In this document: piece by piece, positions 51,417-59,436 of the stretch
Layout: each line of letters opens with the position of its first letter
How positions within the stretch are numbered: the stretch's first letter is position 1
From: Streptomyces sp. NBC_00582
GTDB lineage: Bacteria; Actinomycetota; Actinomycetes; Streptomycetales; Streptomycetaceae
DNA: 64,000 nt
Direction of reading: 5' to 3'
Assembly (NCBI RefSeq): GCF_036345155.1
Contig: NZ_CP107772.1
Coordinates: 5,518,001 to 5,582,000 of the forward strand
Made by a program: the position numbers and the translations under genes
Notes under the pieces: model-generated
Database searches by the model: none
What the model was told of the DNA's origin: nothing
The model's input: only the letters and a program-made list of their open reading frames with translations

Positions 51417-52254
51417 GGGTCCCGTGCTGCTGTGGGACGGGGGGCGGCGCAGCCCGCTGTCCTGGGGGAAACGGGTGGCCTTCGCGGTCGCGGAAGGGGG
51501 TGTACGGGGGTGCGTGGGAGCTCGCGGGCACGCGTGCCCGGTGCGGGCGCCGGTGTCGGGGAGGAGCACGGGGGCGCGGTGTGAGGAGTGCGCGCGGCTG
51601 GACCGGGCGCATTCCGTCGCCGCGGACGGGATCGCCGACGATCCCCGGCCCTACCGGGTCTATCTGGCGTGGTTCGGGCCCGGGCTGGTCAAGGTCGGGA
51701 TCACGGCCGTCGAGCGGGGGTCGGCGCGGTTGCTGGAGCAGGGGGCGGTCTGCTTCTGCTGGCTGGGCAGCGGGCCGCTGATGGCCGCCCGCCGGACCGA
51801 GGAGCTGTTGCGGGCGGCGCTGCGGGTGCCGGACCGGATTCCGTACGCCGAGAAGCGGGCGGTGCGGGGTGCTCTGCCGGGGGACGAGGAGGAGCGGCTG
51901 TGTGAGATACGGGAGGTGCACGGACGGGCCGTCGAACTGGCCGAGTGGCCGGAGTCGTTGACGCGGGCGCCCTTCGAAGGTGTCGACCATCTGGCGGTGT
52001 TCGGACTCGACGCGGCGCCCGCCGCCCGGGGGGAGATCGGCGAGCTGGTCGCCGGGGGCGCGGTGAGCGGGGAGCTGGTGGCGGCGGCCGGGCCCGATCT
52101 TCATCTGGTGAGCGGGGAGGAGGTGATCGTGCTGGACACACGGTTGATGAGGGGGTGGGAGCTGGTGCCGGTCGGCGCCGGGCCGGGTGTGGACATGCGG
52201 TTCCCCGTACGGGAGTTCAAGGAAGGCGGGCATTTGCAGGACGGCCTGTTCTGA
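51373..52254 (+). CDS. DUF2797 family protein (GIY-YIG-like)
   Basis: 293 aa. It starts WKCAGLRWSTEGPVLLW, with Cys pairs CPVRAP and CEECARLD suggesting a zinc site, then YRVYLAWFGPGLVKVGIT with ERGSARLLEQGA, which looks like a GIY-YIG endonuclease beta-hairpin and Arg helix. The family has no established activity. ATG 51373 must be used since the conserved WKC follows at once, forcing a 44-bp overlap with the preceding gene. Confidence 0.75.
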   Translation: MAQAWKCAGLRWSTEGPVLLWDGGRRSPLSWGKRVAFAVAEGGVRGCVGARGHACPVRAPVSGRSTGARCEECARLDRAHSVAADGIADDPRPYRVYLAWFGPGLVKVGITAVERGSARLLEQGAVCFCWLGSGPLMAARRTEELLRAALRVPDRIPYAEKRAVRGALPGDEEERLCEIREVHGRAVELAEWPESLTRAPFEGVDHLAVFGLDAAPAARGEIGELVAGGAVSGELVAAAGPDLHLVSGEEVIVLDTRLMRGWELVPVGAGPGVDMRFPVREFKEGGHLQDGLF

Positions 52255-52278
52255 GCGGAGCCGCGCGGGCCGGCCCTC

Positions 52279-52401
52279 GCTGAAGAAGCCCCGCTGAAGA
52301 GCCGCGCCTCGCTGAAGAAGCCTCGCTGGAGAGCCGCTCCCCGCTGAAGAAGCCTGGGTAAAGAGCCGCTCCCCGCTGAAGAGCCGCGCCTCGGTAAAGA
52401 C
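52279..52401 (+). repeat. 32-bp tandem repeat after DUF2797 gene
   Basis: Three full units of GCTGAAGAAGCCTCGC followed by TGAAGAGCCGCTCCCC, plus a partial fourth. Each unit is itself two related 16-bp halves. Confidence 0.85.
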
Positions 52402-52472
52402 TTGGATCCCGGACGGATCCCGTTCGGCAAGGTCTCTGGACCCGTGGCGGCCCCCGGCCGATCGTGGGTGAC

Positions 52473-52826
52473 ATGAGCGAACAGCGGATCGCACCTGTCC
52501 CCGCACATCAACCGCCGTACTACGCCGTCGTCTTCACTTCCCTGCGCACCGAGCCGGACGCGGGATACGGCGAGACGGCCGAGCGGCTAGGGGAGTTGGT
52601 GAAGGACGTCCCGGGGTTCCTGGGAGAGGACTCGGCCCGTACACCGGGAGGACTCGGCATCACCGTCGCCTACTTCCGGGACCTGGCCGGCATCGAGCGA
52701 TGGCGGGCGCACGAGGAGCATCGGGCGGCCAAGGAGCACGGGAGGGCGCACTGGTACGAGCGCTACTCCCTGCACATCGCCAAGGTGGAACACAGCCACG
52801 GGTTCGAACGGCCCGCACCCGGCTGA
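52473..52826 (+). CDS. antibiotic-biosynthesis-monooxygenase-fold protein
   Basis: 117 aa, a single ferredoxin-like ABM domain: YYAVVFTSLRTEPDAGY, VPGFLGEDSARTPGG, ITVAYFRDLAGIERWRAHEEHRAAKEHGR. The ERWRxHxEHxxA helix is typical of the family. Members include haem- or quinone-related monooxygenases, but most are uncharacterised. ATG 52473 is preferred to GTG 52464. Confidence 0.83.
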   Translation: MSEQRIAPVPAHQPPYYAVVFTSLRTEPDAGYGETAERLGELVKDVPGFLGEDSARTPGGLGITVAYFRDLAGIERWRAHEEHRAAKEHGRAHWYERYSLHIAKVEHSHGFERPAPG

Positions 52827-52899
52827 TCGGGGATGATGTGCGGTGACCAGGGCCGCAGCCGCCCGAGATCAACTCCGCGTCAGGGGTTGCCAGGCATTG

Positions 52900-52938
52900 C
52901 CTGAGAGGCTCCTGTGAGTTTCTCAGGGAAATCACAGG
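52900..52938. promoter_or_regulatory. four-half-site regulator element before the RR operon
   Basis: CCTGAGA (52900-52906) and CCTGTGA (52911-52917) are direct repeats with 11-bp period. TCTCAGG (52921-52927) and TCACAGG (52932-52938) are their exact inverted copies with the same period. The element ends 44 bp before the response regulator start. Confidence 0.82.
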
Positions 52939-52982
52939 TTGTCGAAAGAGTGCTCTAAGAGGACACCGACAAGGTGTTCCCC

Positions 52983-53723
52983 ATGACCACGACCTCGCCC
53001 CAGGGGCGCACCGAACTGCTGAGGCCGGACGGGAGCCCCGTCCGAGTGCTTGTGGTGGACGACGAGCTGTCGATCACCGAACTGCTCTCCATGGCCCTGC
53101 GCTACGAGGGATGGCAGATCCGGAGTGCGGGAGACGGCACCGGTGCCATCCAGACCGCCCGGGAGTTCCGTCCCGACGCCGTCGTCCTCGACATGATGCT
53201 GCCCGACATGGACGGGCTGACCGTCCTGGGCCGGCTGCGCCGTGAGCTGCCGGACGTCCCCGTCCTGTTCCTCACCGCGAAGGACGCCGTCGAGGACCGT
53301 ATCGCCGGGCTCACCGCCGGTGGCGACGACTACGTCACCAAGCCGTTCAGCCTGGAAGAGGTCGTGGCCCGGCTGCGTGGGCTCATCCGGCGTTCCGGTG
53401 CCGCCGACCGGCGCTCCGACTCCGTCCTCGTCGTCGGTGACCTCACCCTGGACGAGGACAGCCACGAGGTCTCGCGGGCCGGGGAGAACATCCACCTCAC
53501 CGCCACCGAGTTCGAGCTGCTGCGCTTCCTGATGCGCAACCCGCGGCGCGTGCTGAGCAAGGCGCAGATCCTGGACCGGGTGTGGTCGTACGACTTCGGC
53601 GGCCAGGCCAACGTGGTCGAGCTGTACATCTCCTACCTGCGCCGCAAGATAGACGCCGGCCGTGAGCCGATGATCCACACCCGGCGTGGGGCCGGTTACC
53701 TGATCAAGCCCGCCGCGTCATGA
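52983..53723 (+). CDS. OmpR/PhoB-family response regulator
   Basis: 246 aa. The receiver (about 20-135) has the acidic pair Asp26/Asp27 (VLVVDDE), phosphoacceptor Asp70 (VVLDMMLPDMDG) and LTAKD. The winged-helix DNA-binding domain (about 150-246) shows HLTATEFELLRFLM and VVELYISYLRRKI. It should be phosphorylated by the next gene's kinase, which overlaps its stop by 4 bp. The 11-bp-period element upstream is a likely autoregulatory site. ATG 52983 has AAGG upstream. Confidence 0.95.
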   Translation: MTTTSPQGRTELLRPDGSPVRVLVVDDELSITELLSMALRYEGWQIRSAGDGTGAIQTAREFRPDAVVLDMMLPDMDGLTVLGRLRRELPDVPVLFLTAKDAVEDRIAGLTAGGDDYVTKPFSLEEVVARLRGLIRRSGAADRRSDSVLVVGDLTLDEDSHEVSRAGENIHLTATEFELLRFLMRNPRRVLSKAQILDRVWSYDFGGQANVVELYISYLRRKIDAGREPMIHTRRGAGYLIKPAAS

Positions 53724-55363
53724 GCGGGCGACGACGGCCACGTCCGCAGAAGCGACGAGCGGGAAAGCCGCGCACCCTGCGGACCCGGCTCGTCGTCGTG
53801 TCCGTGACACTGATCGCCGTGGTGTGCGCGGTGATCGGCACCGTCACCACGCTGGTGCTGCGGGACCATCTCTACGGGCAGTTGGACGGCTCCCTGAAGG
53901 AAAGCACCATGCGGGTCTCCGGTGGGCCCCTCGGAGGGGGACCCGGGGCAAAGAACAACAACGGCACCGCGGGCAACAGCGACAGCAATGCGCCCAAGCA
54001 GCAGTCGACCGACGTCATCACCGACTTCGTCAGCCGGGCCCCGGGACCGCAGAGGTCCCTCGCGGCCAAGATCGAGAACGGCTCGATCAGCTACGGCAAG
54101 GTCGGCGCCAAGAAGAACGACGACAACAACATCCCGCAGATGAACGCCGAGACCCTCACCGAGGCCCAGCTCAAGGTGCTCGGCTCGGTCACGCAGGACG
54201 GGAAGCGGCACACCGTCGACATCCCCGACCTCGGCACCTACCGGGTCCAGTACGTCAAAGGCAACAACGGCTCCTTCTACGTCGGCATCCCCACCTCCGA
54301 CGTGGACGGCACCATCAACACCCTGATCATCGTGGAGATCAGCCTCACCGTCGCCGGTCTCGTCGCCGCCGGTCTCGCCGGGACCGTCATGGTCAACGTC
54401 GCCACCCGCCCCCTCCGCAAGGTCGCCGCCACCGCGACCCGAGTCTCCGAGCTGCCCCTGCACACCGGTGAGGTCAACCTCAGCGAGCGGGTGCCCGAGT
54501 CGGAGACGGATCCGCACACCGAGGTCGGGCAGGTCGGCGCCGCGCTGAACCGGATGCTGAACCATGTCCACGGCGCCCTGCACGCCCGCCAGGAGAGCGA
54601 GATGCGGGTCCGGCAGTTCGTCGCGGACGCCAGCCACGAGCTCCGTACCCCCCTCGCGTCGATCCGCGGATACGCCGAGCTCACCCGCCGCGGACGCGAA
54701 CAGGTCGGCCCCGACACCAAGCACGCCCTCGGCCGGATCGAGTCCGAGGCCGGCCGGATGACCCTCCTCGTCGAGGACCTGCTCCTGCTCGCCCGGCTCG
54801 ACGCCGGCCGCCCGCTGCAGTTCGAGCAGACCGACCTCGTCCCGCTGGTCATCGACACCATCAGCGACGCCCGCGCGGCCGGACGCGACCATGTGTGGCG
54901 GCTGGAGCTGCCCGAGGAGCCCGCGCTCGTCTCCGCCGACTCGGCCCGTCTCCAGCAGGTGCTCGTCAACCTGCTGGCCAACGCCCGTACCCACACCCCG
55001 CCCGGGACGACCGTCGTCGCACGGGTGCAGCGGCGCGGACCGTGGCTGTGCGTCGACGTCCAGGACAACGGGCAGGGCATCCCGCCCGACCTGCTCCCCC
55101 ATGTCTTCGAGCGGTTCGCCCGGGGTGACTCGGCCCGTTCCCGTACCACCGGCTCCACCGGCCTCGGCCTCGCCATCGTGCAGGCCGTGGCGACCGCGCA
55201 CGGCGGTGCCGTGACGGTGGACAGCGTGCCCGGGCAGACCATCTTCACGGTGCATCTGCCCGCTCTCGCCCCCGCCGTCCCCCAGCCCGCGCCCGAAACG
55301 AACTGGCAACTGGACTCACAGGTCGAACACAGTGCCACCACATGGGTGCAACAGGGCGCTTGA
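53720..55363 (+). CDS. membrane sensor histidine kinase
   Basis: 547 aa. TM1 is at about 27-50, a sensor domain of about 140 residues faces outside (Gly/Asn/Lys-rich GGGPGAKNNNGTAGN, then a PepSY-like fold), TM2 is about 200-225, then HAMP, HisKA with His306 (DASHELRTPLASIRGY) and HATPase with LVNLLANARTHTPPG, DNGQGIPPD and TGLGLAIVQ. All catalytic motifs are intact. ATG 53720 overlaps the regulator's stop (ATGA). The downstream glycosyltransferases suggest an envelope-related signal. Confidence 0.94.
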   Translation: MSGRRRPRPQKRRAGKPRTLRTRLVVVSVTLIAVVCAVIGTVTTLVLRDHLYGQLDGSLKESTMRVSGGPLGGGPGAKNNNGTAGNSDSNAPKQQSTDVITDFVSRAPGPQRSLAAKIENGSISYGKVGAKKNDDNNIPQMNAETLTEAQLKVLGSVTQDGKRHTVDIPDLGTYRVQYVKGNNGSFYVGIPTSDVDGTINTLIIVEISLTVAGLVAAGLAGTVMVNVATRPLRKVAATATRVSELPLHTGEVNLSERVPESETDPHTEVGQVGAALNRMLNHVHGALHARQESEMRVRQFVADASHELRTPLASIRGYAELTRRGREQVGPDTKHALGRIESEAGRMTLLVEDLLLLARLDAGRPLQFEQTDLVPLVIDTISDARAAGRDHVWRLELPEEPALVSADSARLQQVLVNLLANARTHTPPGTTVVARVQRRGPWLCVDVQDNGQGIPPDLLPHVFERFARGDSARSRTTGSTGLGLAIVQAVATAHGGAVTVDSVPGQTIFTVHLPALAPAVPQPAPETNWQLDSQVEHSATTWVQQGA

Positions 55364-55377
55364 CGAAAGTCGTTGGC

Positions 55378-56901
55378 ATGCGAACCGACTCTTCTCCCGG
55401 CACCCTGCCGGCGCGGGAGCACCTCCCGGCCGCCACAGCCGGTACGCCTGTCCTGGACGTAGTGATCCCCGTCTACAACGAGGAGAAGGACCTCCAGCCG
55501 TGCGTCGAGAGACTGCACGACCACCTGACGCGTACGTTCCCGTACCCGTTCCGCATCACGATCGCGGACAACGCGTCGATCGACACCACCCCCGAGGTGG
55601 CGTGCCGGCTGGAGGCGCGGATCCCGGAGGTCAAGAACTTCCGGCTGGAGCAGAAGGGCCGCGGCCGTGCGCTGCGGACCGTCTGGTCGGCCTCGGACGC
55701 CCCGATCCTCGCGTACATGGACGTGGACCTGTCCACCGACCTCAACGCGCTGCTGCCGCTGGTGGCCCCGCTGATCTCCGGTCACTCCGACCTGGCGATC
55801 GGCTCCCGGCTCTCCCGCAGCTCGCGCGTGGTGCGCGGCCCGAAGAGGGAGTTCATCAGCCGCGCCTACAACCTGATCCTGCGCGGCTCGCTCCAGGCCC
55901 GCTTCTCGGACGCCCAGTGCGGTTTCAAGGCGATCCGCCGTGATGTGGCCCAGGTGCTCCTGCCCCTGGTGGAGGACACCGGCTGGTTCTTCGACACCGA
56001 GATGCTGGTGCTCGCCGAGCGTGCCGGTCTCCGGATCCACGAGGTGCCGGTCGACTGGGTCGACGACCCGGACTCCACGGTGCACATCGTGAAGACGGCC
56101 ACCGAGGACCTCAAGGGCGTCTGGCGCGTGGGCAAGGCCCTGGCCACCGGATCCCTGTCGCTGGACCGGCTCACCCGCCCCTTCGGCGACGACCCGCGCG
56201 ACCGTGAGATCCAGGACGTGCCCAAGGGGCTGGCCCGCCAGCTCGTCGGCTTCTGCGTCGTGGGCGGTCTGTCCACCCTGTTCTATCTGCTGCTCTACAG
56301 CGGCTTCCGCCAGCTCGGCGGCTCGCAGTCCGCCAACGCGCTCGCCCTGCTGGTGTCCGCGGTCGCCAACACCGCCGCCAACCGACGGCTGACCTTCGGG
56401 GTCCGCGGCCGCGGCGGGGCCGTCAAGCACCAGGCGCAGGGCCTGGTCGTCTTCGGCATCGGCCTGGCGCTGACCAGCGGCTCCCTCGTCGCCCTGAACG
56501 CGGCGACCACCGAGCCCGCGCACTCCACCGAACTCGCGGTGCTCATCGCCGCCAACCTCGCGGCGACGATCCTGCGCTTCCTGCTCTTCCGCGCGTGGGT
56601 GTTCTCGGACCGACGGGACGACGACGAGGACGACGCCCCCGCGTCGACCGTCGTCGCCGCCCACCTCCCGGCGCAGCCGACGCCGTACGCGTCGCCGTAC
56701 CCGGCCGCACCGTCGTACGGGCCGCAGCACCCGGCCCGTCCGACCGAGCCGGCGTACGCCTCGCCGTACCGGAACACCACCGCCACCCAAGAGACCACCC
56801 AGTTCCGCGCCGGCGAAGCCGCGGACGGCACCTGGAGGGACGCCACCACGCGACTGCAGCCGGTGCGCCCTCACGACACCGACCCGGGGGACCCCCGATG
56901 A
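55378..56901 (+). CDS. GT2 polyprenyl-phosphate glycosyltransferase fused to GtrA domain
   Basis: 507 aa. The N-terminal GT-A domain (about 30-265) has VVIPVYNEEKDL, DNASIDTTPEVA and the DXD equivalent YMDVDLSTD, as in dolichol-phosphate mannosyltransferase-like enzymes. A GtrA-type four-helix membrane domain follows (about 285-410, GFCVVGGLSTLFYLLLY). The Tyr/Pro/Ala-rich tail has YASPY repeats. Family role: make a lipid-linked sugar and help flip it. It starts 14 bp after the kinase, and its stop overlaps the GT39 gene (ATGA), suggesting donor synthesis for that enzyme. Confidence 0.88.
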   Translation: MRTDSSPGTLPAREHLPAATAGTPVLDVVIPVYNEEKDLQPCVERLHDHLTRTFPYPFRITIADNASIDTTPEVACRLEARIPEVKNFRLEQKGRGRALRTVWSASDAPILAYMDVDLSTDLNALLPLVAPLISGHSDLAIGSRLSRSSRVVRGPKREFISRAYNLILRGSLQARFSDAQCGFKAIRRDVAQVLLPLVEDTGWFFDTEMLVLAERAGLRIHEVPVDWVDDPDSTVHIVKTATEDLKGVWRVGKALATGSLSLDRLTRPFGDDPRDREIQDVPKGLARQLVGFCVVGGLSTLFYLLLYSGFRQLGGSQSANALALLVSAVANTAANRRLTFGVRGRGGAVKHQAQGLVVFGIGLALTSGSLVALNAATTEPAHSTELAVLIAANLAATILRFLLFRAWVFSDRRDDDEDDAPASTVVAAHLPAQPTPYASPYPAAPSYGPQHPARPTEPAYASPYRNTTATQETTQFRAGEAADGTWRDATTRLQPVRPHDTDPGDPR

Positions 56902-59111
56902 CCACCCATCTCGACCAGCCGACGGCCTGGGGCCCGCCTCCGAGCGCCCCTCCCACGAGAGAGCCGGAGCAGCCGGCCACCCCGGCCCCCGAGTCGGGCG
57001 AGCCGAACCAGCCCCTGCACCGCAGGCTGTGGCGCGGCCGCCCCGAGGACGCCCGCTGGGTCCGCCCCGCGTTCCTCGGTCTCCTCCTCGCCACCCTCCT
57101 CCTCTACCTCTACAACCTGAGCGCCTCCGGGTACGCCAACTCCTTCTACTCGGCGGCCGTCCAGGCGGGCAGCCAGTCCTGGAAGGCGTTCTTCTTCGGC
57201 TCGCTGGACGCGGGCAACGCCATCACCGTCGACAAGCCCCCGGCCTCCCTGTGGCCGATGGCCCTGTCGGTCCGGATCTTCGGTCTGAACTCGTGGGCGA
57301 TCCTCGCTCCCGAGGTGTTGATGGGCGTCGGCACGGTCGCCGTCGTCTACGCCTCGGTGCGCCGCCGGTTCAGCGCCGCGGCCGGCCTGATCGCGGGCGC
57401 CGTGCTCGCGCTCACCCCCGTCGCCGCGCTGATGTTCCGGTTCAACAACCCGGACGCGATGCTGGCCCTGCTCATGGCCGTGGCCTGCTACTTCACCGCC
57501 CGCGCGGTGGAGGACGGCCGCACCAAGTGGCTGGTGTGGGCCGGGGTCGCGATCGGCTTCGCGTTCCTCGCGAAGACGCTCCAGGCGTTCCTGATCCTCC
57601 CGCCGCTCGCGATCGTCTACGCGGTCTGCGCGCCGGTGAGCGTGAAGAAGCGGTTCGGACAGCTCGCCCTGGCCACCGGTGCGCTGATCGCGTCCGGCGG
57701 CTGGTGGGTCGCGATCGTCGAACTGTGGCCCGCCTCCTCCCGCCCCTACATCGGCGGCTCGCAGAACAACTCCTTCCTGGAGCTGACCTTCGGCTACAAC
57801 GGTCTCGGCCGCCTCAACGGCGAGGAGACCGGCAGCGTCGGCGGCGGTGGCGGCAACAGCGGCGGCCAGTGGGGCGAGACCGGCTGGGACCGGATGTTCA
57901 ACTCCGAGATCGGCGGACAGATCTCCTGGCTGCTGCCGGCCGCGCTGATCCTGCTGGTCGCCGGTCTGGTGGCCACGCGCACACTGAGGCGCACCTCGGC
58001 CACCCGCGGTCTGTTCCTCGTCTGGGGCGGCTCGCTGCTCATCACCATGGTCGTCTTCAGCTACATGGCGGGCATCTTCCACCAGTACTACACGGTGGCC
58101 CTCGCCCCGTACATGGCGGCCGTGATCGGTATGGGCGCCGGTCTGCTGTGGGAGAAGCGGTCCGAGCTGTGGGCCTCGATCACCCTCGCGGCCTCGGTCG
58201 TGGCGGCGGCCTCCTGGTCGTACGTCCTGCTCAACCGCACCTCGGACTACCTGCCGTGGCTGAAGTGGCTGGTCCTGATCGGCGGTCTCGCCGCCGCGCT
58301 CGGCCTGGTCTTCGCGGGCCGGATCAACCGGCAGCTGGCCCTCGCGGCGGCCTCCGTCGGCCTGGTCGCCTCCCTGGCCGGCCCGACGGCGTACACGATC
58401 AGCACCCTGCAGACGGGCCACACCGGCTCCATCGTCACGGCGGGCCCGGCGGGCGCGTCCATGATGGGCGGCGGTCCGGGCGGTGGCGGCGGCCGGGGCG
58501 GCTTCGGCGGCGGTATGCCGGGCCGGCAGGGCCAGAACCAGCAGGGCCAGCAGAACGGCAACGGTACCTCCCAGAACGGCAACGGCTTCCCCGGCGGCGG
58601 CTTCCCGGGCGGCGGCCAGAACCAGCAGAACGGCAACGGCAACACCCAGAACCAGGGCCAGAACCAGCAGGGCGGCCCCGGCGGCCAGACCGGTGACGGC
58701 GGCGGCATGGGCGGCGGCGGTGGCGTCGGCGGCCTGCTGAACGGCGCGAGCGTCTCCGACGAGGCCAAGAAGCTGCTGGAGACCGACTCCGGCACGTACA
58801 CCTGGGTCGCGGCGGCGATCGGCGCGCAGAACGCGGCGAGCTACCAGCTCTCCACCGGCGAGGCGGTCATGGCGATCGGCGGCTTCAACGGCACCGACCC
58901 GTCCCCGACGCTGGCGCAGTTCAAGGAGTACGTGGCGGACGGCAAGATCCACTACTTCATCTCCAGCGGCACCGGCGGCGGCATGGGCGGCAGCAGCAGC
59001 GGCACGTCCTCGCAGATCACCTCCTGGGTCGAGGCCAACTTCAAGAAGGTGACGGTGGGTTCGTCCACCTTCTACGACCTGACGCAGAAGGCGAGCAGCT
59101 CCGACAGCTGA
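56898..59111 (+). CDS. GT39/ArnT-like membrane glycosyltransferase with Gly/Gln/Asn-rich insert
   Basis: 737 aa. A Pro-rich N-terminus (1-50), then 11-13 transmembrane helices (about 55-505). The first outer loop contains GSLDAGNAITVDKPP, the acidic motif of GT-C enzymes using polyprenyl-phosphate sugars. Residues about 525-625 are an extreme low-complexity stretch (GGGPGGGGGRGGFGG, GQNQQGQQNGNG), and a C-terminal folded domain (about 630-737) resembles the soluble end of other actinobacterial GT39 proteins. It probably transfers sugar to an envelope acceptor. Last gene of the operon, followed by a strong terminator. Confidence 0.88.
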   Translation: MTTHLDQPTAWGPPPSAPPTREPEQPATPAPESGEPNQPLHRRLWRGRPEDARWVRPAFLGLLLATLLLYLYNLSASGYANSFYSAAVQAGSQSWKAFFFGSLDAGNAITVDKPPASLWPMALSVRIFGLNSWAILAPEVLMGVGTVAVVYASVRRRFSAAAGLIAGAVLALTPVAALMFRFNNPDAMLALLMAVACYFTARAVEDGRTKWLVWAGVAIGFAFLAKTLQAFLILPPLAIVYAVCAPVSVKKRFGQLALATGALIASGGWWVAIVELWPASSRPYIGGSQNNSFLELTFGYNGLGRLNGEETGSVGGGGGNSGGQWGETGWDRMFNSEIGGQISWLLPAALILLVAGLVATRTLRRTSATRGLFLVWGGSLLITMVVFSYMAGIFHQYYTVALAPYMAAVIGMGAGLLWEKRSELWASITLAASVVAAASWSYVLLNRTSDYLPWLKWLVLIGGLAAALGLVFAGRINRQLALAAASVGLVASLAGPTAYTISTLQTGHTGSIVTAGPAGASMMGGGPGGGGGRGGFGGGMPGRQGQNQQGQQNGNGTSQNGNGFPGGGFPGGGQNQQNGNGNTQNQGQNQQGGPGGQTGDGGGMGGGGGVGGLLNGASVSDEAKKLLETDSGTYTWVAAAIGAQNAASYQLSTGEAVMAIGGFNGTDPSPTLAQFKEYVADGKIHYFISSGTGGGMGGSSSGTSSQITSWVEANFKKVTVGSSTFYDLTQKASSSDS

Positions 59112-59127
59112 GGCGGCGCAAGCGGGT

Positions 59128-59158
59128 GAAGGGCGGTGGCCGGCGGCCACCGCCCTTC
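59128..59158. terminator. 14-bp perfect stem-loop ending the RR-kinase-GT operon
   Basis: GAAGGGCGGTGGCC (59128-59141) pairs with GGCCACCGCCCTTC (59145-59158), loop 3 nt, 17 bp after the GT39 stop. The rest of the 325-bp gap holds the ECF41 promoter. Confidence 0.9.
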
Positions 59159-59374
59159 CTCGCACCTCAGTTGTACGCCGTATGGGAAGTCTTCCGCGGT
59201 GTACGGCATGGCTACCTCCCCGTGACGTCGGGCCGGTCGCTGTCGGCCGGGCTGGACGCGGGGCCCGCTGGTGGGAGCGGTTGCCGCACTGGGCGGAGGA
59301 CTGGTGGCGGCGGGGCCGCTGCGCAGGGCGGGCCAGGTGAAACAGGGAGCTCTGGTGTGAGCTGTGCCACATGC

Positions 59375-59401
59375 TGTCACAGTCGGCGGGGCCCCGGTGT
59401 C
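59375..59401 (+). promoter_or_regulatory. ECF41-type promoter
   Basis: TGTCACA (59375-59381), 16 bp, then TGTC (59398-59401). The published ECF41 consensus is TGTCACA-N16-CGTC, so only one base of the -10 differs. It is 35 bp before the oxidoreductase start. Confidence 0.75.
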
Positions 59402-59436
59402 TTGTGGCCGAACCCTCTGGAACCCGAGGAGCCACC

